Shown here: positions 14,041 to 20,093 of the stretch, piece by piece
How positions within the stretch are numbered: position 1 is the first letter of the stretch
Layout of the letters: every line of letters begins with the position of its first letter
Virus record (IMG/VR): IMGVR_UViG_3300007520_000640
Span: 1-20,402 of that record
Length of the DNA: 20,402 nt
From: a virus
Reading direction: 5' to 3' (one strand)
Made by a program: the position numbers and the translations under genes
Notes under the pieces: generated by a model
Databases searched by the model: none
Told to the model about the DNA's origin: nothing
The model's input: only the letters and a program-made list of their open reading frames with translations

Positions 14041-15526
14041 TAACTGCGGAGGCAGCTGAAAGTTTAGTTTCAATTGCCTCCATCGACTTGGCATGGTCGT
14101 GGCCGAAATGCTCATTATACTCACCTTGTTCAGCTGGGGCTGCGAACCCGTATTCGGATTGTTTGCTATATTTATGTTTAATATGGTCCTCTTTTACTCG
14201 ATGTGTTAAAATATGATCAAAGACTTTTTTATCATTCGTTCGCCGCACAACGGCCCCTAGTACTCTATAGTCTAGGTCGTTTTTCAAAATATCATGATGC
14301 TTACCCTGTCGGGCCAGGGCAGCTCGTACATTGCTGTTCGGGTGGCGTGCGTATTCTGTGGTATCAGTAGGTTCTGTAAACGTTACAATTTTATGAGCAT
14401 CCCAGTTGTTAAAACTATGAGCATTTGGATCACGCAACATTTGGTGTTTTATTTGATCGGAACCGTACGCTATTAATCCCTGCATATGCCCTGTATTATT
14501 ATTACCGTGAGGTAAATGTACCAACATCTTTTGATGTAACTCATGGGTACCGTGTTGTGCTAAGTTACTACCTATCCCGTAATTCATACCAGCTTTTTTA
14601 TTAATGAAATGATCAACTATCATATGCCGTTGCGACTCATTTCCGTATTTGGAAATATGCTGTATAACAGCCTCTTTCCGTTCGGCGACGGCATGGCCGC
14701 TTGTAGCGAATACATCACCATATGCGTGTTCTACTCCTCGTAAATGACGCTTTACCATATCGTCTGTAATTTTTGGAGCAATAACTGATGATTCTAAATC
14801 TCCATCGTGGTACGATCCAGCTGCTTTATGATACAGCTGTTCTTCTTTTAGCGGAAAATGTTCCGCCGCCCACCCGTGAACTGTATGCTCGAACGATGAA
14901 GCAGATGTTCCATATTGCGAATCATCTGGACGAAGAATGTGATGTGTTTTATCTTCATTGCTATATGGCTTCAAAGCAATTCTAGCAACGGGGTTCTTAA
15001 CGTCATCATCCCCCTTTTGAGTTAGATATGCTACGTGTGTTCCATTTTTTAGTTCTTTGTGTAGATAATGTTTATGTTCCCCGTCCACCATACTCATACA
15101 GGATGTCCATCCACGGTTCGTTGACATGCCCGCTACATCATATGGATGCCGTGAAATTACAACTTGTAGGTTGCCGTGTAGTTTAGCCGCTGCTCTAGCG
15201 GGGTCTGTATTGAAGTGGTGTGCAAGGCTAGGGTGTGCGTTCGTTTGTACCAGCGCTTTACCGAGCTTCATAATACGCTTATATTTGTCTTTTACATACC
15301 CACCAGCATAGTCGTGAACTTCTATTCCGTGTGTGTCGAAGTGGTTTTTGATAAGGTCAGGAGTACGTATATTTGTATCAGCGGGATCGTCTAGCGGAAT
15401 TGTGATACGGTCATGCCCTGCTGGAATTACATGCTTAGATATGTCGACCGCGTTCGCAGTCTTCTTCCAACTATTAACGTGTTTCTTTTGCGTTGCGGTT
15501 AGATCTTCTACGATTATGTTGGTCAT
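14021..15526 (-). CDS. Large His-rich protein of unknown function
   Basis: A 501-residue reverse-strand protein. I used the ATG at 15526 because AAGGA sits six bases upstream; a 13-residue longer reading begins at 15565. It is strikingly rich in His, with many HH or HxH pairs. A conserved-looking centre reads SRHPYDVAGMSTNRGWTSCMSM (residues about 129-150), and the C-terminal half looks like short helical repeats (HPNSNVRAALARQG). No signal peptide or membrane segment. It may be a late/virion protein (it is on the opposite strand and has a T4-late-like box upstream), but I do not recognise a function. Confidence 0.85.
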   Translation of the reverse strand: MTNIIVEDLTATQKKHVNSWKKTANAVDISKHVIPAGHDRITIPLDDPADTNIRTPDLIKNHFDTHGIEVHDYAGGYVKDKYKRIMKLGKALVQTNAHPSLAHHFNTDPARAAAKLHGNLQVVISRHPYDVAGMSTNRGWTSCMSMVDGEHKHYLHKELKNGTHVAYLTQKGDDDVKNPVARIALKPYSNEDKTHHILRPDDSQYGTSASSFEHTVHGWAAEHFPLKEEQLYHKAAGSYHDGDLESSVIAPKITDDMVKRHLRGVEHAYGDVFATSGHAVAERKEAVIQHISKYGNESQRHMIVDHFINKKAGMNYGIGSNLAQHGTHELHQKMLVHLPHGNNNTGHMQGLIAYGSDQIKHQMLRDPNAHSFNNWDAHKIVTFTEPTDTTEYARHPNSNVRAALARQGKHHDILKNDLDYRVLGAVVRRTNDKKVFDHILTHRVKEDHIKHKYSKQSEYGFAAPAEQGEYNEHFGHDHAKSMEAIETKLSAASAVKKRRIY

Positions 15527-15542
15527 GATTATCCTTTTTATA

Positions 15543-15550
15543 TATTTATG
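15543..15550 (-). promoter_or_regulatory. T4-late-promoter-like box
   Basis: On the minus strand this reads CATAAATA, one base off the T4 late consensus TATAAATA, 16 bases before the start codon at 15526. A gp45-like clamp in the window makes a T4-style late system plausible, but the match is only short. Confidence 0.35.
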
Positions 15551-15552
15551 GC

Positions 15553-15581
15553 TTGCATTGATCACGGAATGCCGCTATAAA
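15553..15581 (+). promoter_or_regulatory. Sigma70-like promoter for the 15606 gene
   Basis: TTGCAT, 17 bases, TATAAA. The end of the -10 box is 25 bases from the ATG at 15606, the same distance as at 16274 and 17947. The start near 15588 leaves the GAGGA ribosome site in the transcript. Confidence 0.75.
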
Positions 15582-15605
15582 CGAGGACAAATGAGGAAAG
15601 ATAAC

Positions 15606-16001
15606 ATGCAACTCCCCTGGTCAATGCCTGTTGAGATTAAAGATGCTGTAATGTCATGGGCAAAAGCTACGAAGTCGCCTTATTCGCAATCATATTACAA
15701 CCTAGCGCCTGGTGAAAAGGATTGGGGTAAAACTCCGATTGGTTCTCTCCGGGCATCAGATCATTGGAACTTCGTTGCAAAACAGAGTCGGCATTGCCAT
15801 ACATTAGTTCGCCCAGTTCCTCCAAGAACCTGGTCTATCGGTCAATGGAATGGTGATTGCTATGTTATTCTTATGTCGATTCCGTTCGTGAAATTGTATA
15901 ATATTACTGAAAGTGAGATTCGTACTCTTCCCAAGAACGTACTTAGAGCGTATGAGAAAGTTATTAACAAACGAAGGAAAATGTATCATGCAAGTACCTG
16001 A
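15606..16001 (+). CDS. Protein of unknown function
   Basis: A 131-residue protein starting MQLPWSMPVEIKDAVMSW. I used 15606, which has GAGGA eight bases upstream and fits the promoter spacing; the ATG at 15591 would leave almost no leader. Trp- and Tyr-rich N-terminal half (SWAKATKSPYSQSYYN), a KxWxFVAKQSRH block, then a C-terminal basic helix (RAYEKVINKRRK). It overlaps the next ORF by 14 bases. No family recognised. Confidence 0.75.
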   Translation: MQLPWSMPVEIKDAVMSWAKATKSPYSQSYYNLAPGEKDWGKTPIGSLRASDHWNFVAKQSRHCHTLVRPVPPRTWSIGQWNGDCYVILMSIPFVKLYNITESEIRTLPKNVLRAYEKVINKRRKMYHAST

Positions 16002-16245
16002 AAGCCTAAACTGGACCCTTGATGCATCCCGCCAGGAACCTCCGTTGACTACATACAATATTATGCGATGTGCAGATGCTAATTTTGCAGGCCAGCCTCA
16101 TTATCTTGTGGGAACTGTGCGCGCTCGTACAGACACAGAGGCTCATATGAAGATGATTTCAGTTGTCGCCTTCGGTCAGCCAGGCTACTTCTACGCAGTC
16201 CAAGTAGTTAATATCGAAGACGTGTTCATCGTTCGAGGTCAGTGA
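15988..16245 (+). CDS. Small protein of unknown function
   Basis: An 85-residue protein starting MQVPESLNWTLDASRQ. The ATG at 15988 has AAGGAAAA about eight bases upstream; a longer reading from 15913 lies inside the previous gene. The middle and end read as alternating beta strands (HYLVGTVRARTDTEA, YFYAVQVVNIEDVFIV). No family recognised. Confidence 0.68.
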   Translation: MQVPESLNWTLDASRQEPPLTTYNIMRCADANFAGQPHYLVGTVRARTDTEAHMKMISVVAFGQPGYFYAVQVVNIEDVFIVRGQ

Positions 16246-16273
16246 TTTATACGAGATATGTTGAATAATTCAG

Positions 16274-16302
16274 TTGACGTTTAACATATTCGAGACTATA
16301 GG
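16274..16302 (+). promoter_or_regulatory. Sigma70-like promoter for the 16327 operon
   Basis: TTGACG, 17 bases, TATAGG. The -10 end is 25 bases from the ATG at 16327, with AGGAG in the leader. Part of a family of similar promoter-leader units in this region. Confidence 0.75.
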
Positions 16303-16326
16303 TGTTTATCAATTAGGAGATATGAC

Positions 16327-16440
16327 ATGTATTTTGAATTTAACAAAGACGGTAAGTGGTTCCTCCGCAACGACAAAGGCCAGCTGAAGAGCCGCTTTTA
16401 CGACACCTTTGCTGAACTCATGGTAGGGGGTACCTGGTAG
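16327..16440 (+). CDS. Very small protein
   Basis: A 37-residue ORF, MYFEFNKDGKWFLRNDKGQL at its start, then an aromatic helix and a stop at 16438-16440. Supported by its own promoter, the AGGAG ribosome site and a one-base gap to the next ORF. No family recognised. Confidence 0.6.
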   Translation: MYFEFNKDGKWFLRNDKGQLKSRFYDTFAELMVGGTW

Positions 16441-16441
16441 G

Positions 16442-16630
16442 ATGGCCCCTATTCAGGTTGGGTTGATAACCTATGTAATTGTGGTAATTATCACAATTGC
16501 CTTGGCTATTGGAGCTGCAATTGCAGGGCTTGTGCTACATGCTGGGGCGTTCGCGCTCGGGTGTATTTTTATGTTTCTTGTATCGACTGTTCGATATAAC
16601 GGGCAATCACTTATTGGAGGACGAGACTAA
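16442..16630 (+). CDS. Small two-span membrane protein
   Basis: A 62-residue protein that is hydrophobic throughout: about 7-30 (LITYVIVVIITIALAIGAA) and 30-49 (AGLVLHAGAFALGCIFMFLV) form two transmembrane segments. Short polar tail RYNGQSLIGGRD. Likely inserted in the host inner membrane; role unknown. TAATG overlap with the next gene and close spacing to the previous one. Confidence 0.72.
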   Translation: MAPIQVGLITYVIVVIITIALAIGAAIAGLVLHAGAFALGCIFMFLVSTVRYNGQSLIGGRD

Positions 16631-16935
16631 TGGCACTAACAGAAAATGGTGTGTACTTGCTTGTAACTGAATCTGTTTCAGAACTTGCTGCGAACGTGTA
16701 TACAACCCAAAGTCAGCTTGATGTATCATTTGCACATGACTACGATGTTGCATATGCAAATGGTGATGCGGATGCTTTAAAAGCCGTGCATACCCGAATC
16801 GCAGGATATGGCGCCGAAATTCTTAATATCGATGTTGAAGAATATCTGAAGCTTTGGGCTGAAGCCGTTCAAGCAATCGAAAACTACTGGGCAATTCCCG
16901 AAGCGTTTCGTGATGCAGAGAGGTTTGAGACTTAA
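16630..16935 (+). CDS. Protein of unknown function
   Basis: A 101-residue, mainly helical, Ala/Glu-rich protein starting MALTENGVYLLVTESVSELA, coupled to the membrane protein gene by TAATG. No signal or membrane segment. No family recognised. It ends just before the next promoter. Confidence 0.72.
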   Translation: MALTENGVYLLVTESVSELAANVYTTQSQLDVSFAHDYDVAYANGDADALKAVHTRIAGYGAEILNIDVEEYLKLWAEAVQAIENYWAIPEAFRDAERFET

Positions 16936-16939
16936 ACAG

Positions 16940-16968
16940 TTGATATCCTCTCTAAAAAGAGCTATATT
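16940..16968 (+). promoter_or_regulatory. Sigma70-like promoter, possibly leaderless
   Basis: TTGATA, 17 bases, TATATT. The predicted start is near 16975, at the ATG of the next gene. No ribosome site lies between. The spacer also contains a small TCTCT/AGAG inverted repeat. Confidence 0.55.
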
Positions 16969-16974
16969 AAACAA

Positions 16975-17184
16975 ATGGAAAACATCTGCATTCACTTCGT
17001 AGGGTTTAAAGGCGACGAGTACCATCGCGCTATCCGTGTTTTCGGAAAGCCCGATTATGTGCATCGTCAGCACGACGGTCGCGCTGTGTCGATGTTCCTG
17101 CCTGGAGATGTAGTTATCTGCGCGAACGGTGCAGATACGCAGATAATTTCAAAGTATTCATTTGATGATAGTGGAGTAATGTGA
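16975..17184 (+). CDS. Small protein of unknown function
   Basis: A 69-residue protein starting MENICIHFVGFKGDEYHRAI, with a beta-rich look (RAVSMFLPGDVVICANGA). No Shine-Dalgarno sequence precedes the ATG, and the nearest promoter would start transcription about at the ATG, so it may be leaderless. It ends 14 bases before the first tRNA. Confidence 0.62.
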   Translation: MENICIHFVGFKGDEYHRAIRVFGKPDYVHRQHDGRAVSMFLPGDVVICANGADTQIISKYSFDDSGVM

Positions 17185-17198
17185 TAAATAAACTATCA

Positions 17199-17275
17199 TA
17201 GGTCATTAGCTCAGTTGGGAGAGCGCTGGACTCTTAATCCGGATGTCCTCGGTTCGAACCCGAGATGACCTACCA
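17199..17275 (+). tRNA. tRNA-Lys (anticodon CTT)
   Basis: Full cloverleaf: acceptor TAGGTCA/TGACCTA, D-arm with GTTGGGAG, anticodon stem CTGGA/TCCGG around loop CTCTTAA (anticodon CTT at the usual position, T33 present), T-arm CTCGG/CCGAG with TTCGAAC. It encodes CCA. Reads AAG. Confidence 0.95.
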
Positions 17276-17281
17276 AAATAA

Positions 17282-17366
17282 CGGCCTATGTCAGAATGGT
17301 TATTGAACTCCGCTCATAACGGAGCGTCGCAAGACACTGTAGGTTCGAATCCTACTGGGCCGACCA
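17282..17366 (+). tRNA. Class II tRNA with CAT anticodon (identity unclear)
   Basis: 85 bases with encoded CCA and A73. Acceptor CGGCCTA/TGGGCCG begins with a C1-G72 pair. D-arm TCAG/TTGA, anticodon stem CTCCG/CGGAG around CTCATAA, T-arm GTAGG/CCTAC. Between anticodon and T arms lies a 14-base variable arm that folds (GTC-GCAA-GAC), typical of tRNA-Leu, Ser or Tyr. Yet the anticodon is CAT, which would read AUG, or AUA if modified to lysidine. Real Met and Ile2 tRNAs have short variable loops. The charged amino acid is therefore uncertain; A73 and length (same as Leu TAA below) fit leucine best (inference). Confidence 0.88.
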
Positions 17367-17387
17367 TTTTTTATAATGAGGGATACC

Positions 17388-17567
17388 ATGAAATATACAC
17401 ATAAAATCGTATCGGACTCGTTTAAGTACTTAACTTATATTGAACAAAAACTCGACGAATTGAGTGGCGACGGCTGGGAGGTGTTTCAAGTTGTTCGCGG
17501 GAAACCTAGCTTACACAGCGACCTCTATCCTGTAGAAATTTATTGTAGACGGAAGCTACCCCATTAA
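17388..17567 (+). CDS. DUF4177-like small protein
   Basis: A 59-residue protein. The start at 17388 has GAGGG upstream. The sequence THKIVSDSFKYL, then LDELSGDGWEVFQVV and EIYCRRKL resembles the short DUF4177-type pattern (strand, helix, GWE, strand); function of that family is unknown. It lies between two tRNA genes. Moderate similarity only. Confidence 0.62.
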   Translation: MKYTHKIVSDSFKYLTYIEQKLDELSGDGWEVFQVVRGKPSLHSDLYPVEIYCRRKLPH

Positions 17568-17573
17568 TAATAT

Positions 17574-17658
17574 GCTCTCTTGGCGAAGTTGGTAGACGCG
17601 ACGGACTTAAAATCCGTTCCCTTCGGGGGTTCCGGTTCGATCCCGGAAGAGAGCACCA
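17574..17658 (+). tRNA. tRNA-Leu (anticodon TAA)
   Basis: 85 bases with CCA. Acceptor GCTCTCT/AGAGAGC, anticodon stem ACGGA/TCCGT with loop CTTAAAA (TAA), long variable arm with CCTTCGGG, T-arm CCGG..CCGG with TTCGATC. A73. Reads UUA. Confidence 0.93.
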
Positions 17659-17670
17659 AAGATAAAGAAT

Positions 17671-17841
17671 ATGCAAGAATATAAAGTACAAGTAAAGGGC
17701 AGTTGTTCCGATGAGTATGTTTACTTAGCGTGTGAAACTGCCCGTAAAGCAGTAGATTTAGAACCGGATGATATCAAATTAGTTGTACTCGTCGTAGATC
17801 GAGTAATTAATTTCATATTAGCTAAACCGGAAGCTAAATAG
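17671..17841 (+). CDS. Very small protein
   Basis: A 56-residue ORF starting MQEYKVQVKGSCSDEYVYLA and ending FILAKPEAK. It lies between two tRNA genes. Only a weak purine-rich stretch precedes the ATG, so translation is uncertain. No family recognised. Confidence 0.5.
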   Translation: MQEYKVQVKGSCSDEYVYLACETARKAVDLEPDDIKLVVLVVDRVINFILAKPEAK

Positions 17842-17854
17842 AATACTTAATTAT

Positions 17855-17937
17855 GCCTTACTGGGGAAATTGGTAAACCCGGGGGCTTCAAAAGCCTCCG
17901 CGAAAGCTTCTCGGTTCGAGGCCGAGGTAAGGTACCA
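17855..17937 (+). tRNA. tRNA-Leu (anticodon CAA)
   Basis: 83 bases with CCA. Acceptor GCCTTAC/GTAAGGT with a G1-U72 wobble. Anticodon stem GGGGC/GCCTC around TTCAAAA (anticodon CAA), long variable arm, T-arm CTCGG/CCGAG. A73. Reads UUG. Confidence 0.92.
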
Positions 17938-17946
17938 TTTTAACAG

Positions 17947-17975
17947 TTGCACCTTTTCTTAAAATAGACTATAAC
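17947..17975 (+). promoter_or_regulatory. Sigma70-like promoter for the 18000 gene
   Basis: TTGCAC, 17 bases, TATAAC. The -10 box is embedded in AATAGACTATAA, shared with the promoters at 18947 and 19444. The -10 end is 25 bases from the ATG, with GGAGAGAG as ribosome site. Confidence 0.8.
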
Positions 17976-17999
17976 TAGTCATCAGATGGAGAGAGCAAC

Positions 18000-18401
18000 A
18001 TGACCGATCAAAAACAAAAGATTACCGTTCTTGTGGGAACTCCGAGGCCGTCCGCGCTGCATCGAGACGCGGCCTGGGGGTCCAGAATCGAGATTGTAGA
18101 TACGGTCTACATAACGCCGCAGTATGGTACGCTAAAGGACCTAGTCTCAAAACTAAATGAGCTTCAGCGTAAGTATGGTGACTGTTATGAAGAATTAAGA
18201 TTTGAGGAGCAGGACAACTGTGGGTGTTATGGAGATTGTGGGTGCACTCCGACCCTGTTTCTTGCAGGTACCCGATACGAAACGGATATCGAGCAAACAT
18301 ATCGTCTAGCTGAAACTGCAAAACGAAAAGTTGAACAAGCTGCTCACGATGAAAAGCAACTTGTTACTCTCGCTGCTCGTCTCGGAAAAACGGTAGTTTA
18401 A
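18000..18401 (+). CDS. Cysteine-cluster protein of unknown function
   Basis: A 133-residue protein starting MTDQKQKITVLVGTPRPSAL. It has a dense cysteine group near residue 74-82 (NCGCYGDCGC) that could bind metal, a CYEELRFEE helix before it, and a long charged C-terminal helix (RLAETAKRKVEQAAHDEKQL), perhaps coiled. It has its own promoter. No family recognised. Confidence 0.75.
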   Translation: MTDQKQKITVLVGTPRPSALHRDAAWGSRIEIVDTVYITPQYGTLKDLVSKLNELQRKYGDCYEELRFEEQDNCGCYGDCGCTPTLFLAGTRYETDIEQTYRLAETAKRKVEQAAHDEKQLVTLAARLGKTVV

Positions 18402-18454
18402 CCATAAATAACGCAGGACGATGACTCCATAAGTCGTTATAAGTATTTTTATTT

Positions 18455-18539
18455 GGGTGTACGGCGGAGTTGGAGAGCCGCAGCGGGCTGTAAACCCGCT
18501 CCGTAAGGTGAGTTGGTTCGAATCCATCTACACCCACCA
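18455..18539 (+). tRNA. tRNA-Tyr (anticodon GTA)
   Basis: 85 bases with CCA. Acceptor GGGTGTA/TACACCC, D-stem GCGG/CCGC, anticodon stem GCGGG/CCCGC around CTGTAAA (anticodon GTA), a variable arm, T-stem GTTGG/CCATC with one U-U mismatch. A73. Reads UAU/UAC. Confidence 0.93.
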
Positions 18540-18547
18540 ATATTAAT

Positions 18548-18617
18548 GCCGGATAGTGTAATTGGTAACACGTGTGGTTTTGGTCCACAAATTTAGGGTT
18601 CGAATCCTTGTCTGGCA
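18548..18617 (+). tRNA. tRNA-Gln (anticodon TTG)
   Basis: Acceptor GCCGGAT/GTCTGGC, anticodon stem TGTGG/CCACA around TTTTGGT (anticodon TTG), T-arm TAGGG/CCTTG with TTCGAAT. A73 is followed by ACA rather than CCA, so the 3' end would need host processing and CCA addition. Compact D-arm. Confidence 0.9.
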
Positions 18618-18643
18618 ACAATTTTAATTATGAGGCGAATAGT

Positions 18644-18805
18644 ATGTCGAAGATAGTTCGTCGCCGAATTAAACCACACCACAATAACAATATCAAAAAC
18701 GTAAAAATCACTCCTGCATTTTTAAAGAGGATATATTATGTACCTAACTGGAGAAACTCGACACCGCCTAAGCTCGTTTGGCAAGAGGCTTATTTTACAG
18801 GTTGA
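18644..18805 (+). CDS. Small basic protein, overlapping the next gene
   Basis: A 53-residue ORF starting MSKIVRRRIKPHHNNNIKNV, strongly basic at the N-terminus, with GAGG eight bases upstream. It overlaps the 18738 ORF by 68 bases in another frame, and that ORF has the better ribosome site, so one of the two may be non-coding. A longer in-frame reading from 18572 lies inside tRNA-Gln and was rejected. Confidence 0.45.
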   Translation: MSKIVRRRIKPHHNNNIKNVKITPAFLKRIYYVPNWRNSTPPKLVWQEAYFTG

Positions 18806-18950
18806 GATTAGATATGTTCGCACAGAAAGCATCGGTGGGTTCATCGAATGCGACGACGCAGTAACGTACGCCTGGCGTGATGCCACCATTGAACACCTTC
18901 AAGAACTAAACAAACCCCCTTTCAGTAATATTTCTACAGAAAACAGTTGA
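18738..18950 (+). CDS. Small protein of unknown function
   Basis: A 70-residue protein starting MYLTGETRHRLSSFGKRLIL with a strong ribosome site (AGAGGA). Beta-strand-rich (LILQVEIRYVRTES), then FIECDDAVTYAWRDATIEHLQEL. It ends just inside the -35 of the next promoter. No family recognised. Confidence 0.62.
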   Translation: MYLTGETRHRLSSFGKRLILQVEIRYVRTESIGGFIECDDAVTYAWRDATIEHLQELNKPPFSNISTENS

Positions 18951-18975
18951 CTATGCGCTCTGAATAGACTATAAG
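18947..18975 (+). promoter_or_regulatory. Sigma70-like promoter for the 19001 gene
   Basis: TTGACT, 17 bases, TATAAG, with the same AATAGACTATAA core and following ATCAGAT...GGAGA leader as the 17947 promoter. The -10 end is 26 bases before the ATG. Confidence 0.82.
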
Positions 18976-19000
18976 TATTAATCAGATACGGAGAACAAAG

Positions 19001-19165
19001 ATGGACAAGGAACAACTTATTGCTTTTCTGAAAGAAAATCTCTCGGTGAGTGTTGTGAAACTTACACACTGGGGGTATGACGCCGATCAGGTAGCTGAGA
19101 TTGAAGTAAAGCTTATGTTGGGAGATGAAGTTATCTCCTCTGAATCGTGCACAATTAAAGGATAA
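19001..19165 (+). CDS. Very small protein
   Basis: A 54-residue protein starting MDKEQLIAFLKENLSVSVVK, with GGAG eight bases upstream and its own promoter. It has alternating strands (VAEIEVKLMLGDEVI). Three bases separate its stop from the next start. No family recognised. Confidence 0.62.
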   Translation: MDKEQLIAFLKENLSVSVVKLTHWGYDADQVAEIEVKLMLGDEVISSESCTIKG

Positions 19166-19168
19166 ACT

Positions 19169-19447
19169 ATGACTACAATACCAGAAGCAGCCGAGGCCGA
19201 CGTTCGAGATATTATTAGGCTCTTACCAGCATATGAGGTTGTCCGTGATGAATTACTTCAATTTGTTAGTGAAGAATTCTACAACGGTAACTGGGATCTG
19301 TTATTCGAATCTACAAATCCTGCAGTTGACCCTCTTCGTCTAATTCAAGAAGATGAGTACGACCAATCAATGTCTGACGATGAACGCCCCAGTGAAGCTA
19401 TGTCTCTCGGATATGCCGCAGGGCACTATATTTTTCGAGACGAATAG
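19169..19447 (+). CDS. Small acidic protein of unknown function
   Basis: A 92-residue acidic protein starting MTTIPEAAEADVRDIIRLLP, helical, with AAAGGA as ribosome site. It contains FVSEEFYNGNWDLLFE and a C-terminal SLGYAAGHYIF helix. The end overlaps the AATAGACTATAA promoter core. No family recognised. Confidence 0.7.
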   Translation: MTTIPEAAEADVRDIIRLLPAYEVVRDELLQFVSEEFYNGNWDLLFESTNPAVDPLRLIQEDEYDQSMSDDERPSEAMSLGYAAGHYIFRDE

Positions 19448-19455
19448 ACTATAAG
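19444..19455 (+). promoter_or_regulatory. AATAGACTATAA -10 element upstream of the tRNA-Arg-like gene
   Basis: A third copy of AATAGACTATAAG, with TATAAG as -10, but no good -35 at the 17-base position (TATATT). Predicted start near 19462, 15 bases before the tRNA-like gene at 19477. Confidence 0.5.
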
Positions 19456-19476
19456 TAGCCTAAATACTTCTTTTAT

Positions 19477-19560
19477 GGCCCCCGTCCCGACAACCGCCTT
19501 CTAAGCGGTCCCTCAGCGTTGGATGGAAGGCACGAGGTTCAATTCCTCCGGGGGCCTCCA
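19477..19560 (+). tRNA. tRNA-Arg-like gene (TCT) without a normal D-arm
   Basis: 84 bases with CCA. Acceptor GGCCCCC/GGGGGCC, T73. An anticodon-like hairpin ACCGC-CTTCTAA-GCGGT (anticodon TCT, T33 present) starts only nine bases after the acceptor, so there is no room for a D-arm. The following 23 bases (19510-19532) contain a D-loop-like GTTGGATGG. The T-arm is CGAGG/CCTCC around TTCAATT with one C-C mismatch. Either an atypical tRNA or a rearranged, possibly non-functional one. Confidence 0.6.
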
Positions 19561-19651
19561 CTGTTTACACTCATCGTAACTTCTTAAAATTATCAAGTTA
19601 ACTTGAGTTGATATGATACGAAGCTTTTCGTCCGAAAGGACAAACTAATAT

Positions 19652-19726
19652 GGTCTGGTAGCTCAGTGGTAGAGCGGCTGGTTGAAGTTCAGCGCGTCAG
19701 GAGTTCAATTCTCTTTCGGACCACCA
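19652..19726 (+). tRNA. tRNA-Phe (anticodon GAA)
   Basis: 75 bases with CCA. Acceptor GGTCTGG/TCGGACC, D-arm GCTC-AGTGGTA-GAGC, anticodon stem GCTGG/TCAGC around TTGAAGT (anticodon GAA), T-arm AGGAG/CTCTT around TTCAATT. A73. Reads UUU/UUC. Confidence 0.93.
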
Positions 19727-19741
19727 ATTAAAGGATATAAA

Positions 19742-19987
19742 ATGGCATTTAATTCAAAATGGGTCGTAACAAAAGAAACTGACAAGTTTGTTGAATATAC
19801 GGCCGGGACGTATAGCAGAAAAGAAAATAAGTTCCCCACTATCGGTGGTCCGTTTGATGGGCAAGTATTATGTCGAACCCAAGTCGGCAAAGAGTATATT
19901 CAGTTTAATCGAAGCGATGCGGATGACTGGTATAACCCGACACCAAAACAGATTAATATATTATATTCTTTGCTTGTACAAAGTTAA
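19742..19987 (+). CDS. Small protein of unknown function
   Basis: An 81-residue protein starting MAFNSKWVVTKETDKFVEYT. The ATG at 19742 has AAAGGA upstream and is used instead of the in-frame codon inside tRNA-Phe (19682). Beta-rich, with VLCRTQVGKEYIQF. No family recognised. Confidence 0.68.
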   Translation: MAFNSKWVVTKETDKFVEYTAGTYSRKENKFPTIGGPFDGQVLCRTQVGKEYIQFNRSDADDWYNPTPKQINILYSLLVQS

Positions 19988-20004
19988 GAAAGTCACTATA
20001 AATA
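19974..20004 (+). promoter_or_regulatory. Promoter before tRNA-Arg (ACG), with a T4-late-type box
   Basis: TTGTAC, 17 bases, TATAAA gives a sigma70-like match; the same site also contains a perfect TATAAATA (19997-20004), the T4 late consensus. Transcription would start just before the tRNA at 20018. Confidence 0.5.
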
Positions 20005-20017
20005 GAATACAATAATT

Positions 20018-20093
20018 GCTTGCGAAGTTCAATTGGAAGAACAGCTCCCTACGAAGGAGAAGGTTGGGGATTCGAGTTCCTCGGTGAGCGCCA
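20018..20093 (+). tRNA. tRNA-Arg (anticodon ACG)
   Basis: 76 bases with CCA. Acceptor GCTTGCG/GGTGAGC (one G-G mismatch, two wobbles), D-arm GTTC/GAAC, anticodon stem GCTCC/GGAGA (one mismatch at the outer pair), loop CTACGAA (anticodon ACG), T-arm GGGGA/TCCTC with TTCGAGT. G73. Reads CGU/CGC/CGA if A34 is converted to inosine. Confidence 0.85.

Noticed and set aside
15333-15605. Long reading of the 15606 gene from 15333
   Set aside because: It runs antisense through the His-rich gene; promoter and ribosome site point to 15606.
17506-17691. Minus-strand ORF containing LPGSNRNPRRER
   Set aside because: This is the reverse complement of the tRNA-Leu gene, a common artefact.
18306-18621. Minus-strand ORFs across tRNA-Tyr and tRNA-Gln
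   Set aside because: They translate tRNA genes backwards and overlap a well-supported plus-strand gene.
18572-18643. Upstream extension of the 18644 ORF
   Set aside because: It begins inside tRNA-Gln.
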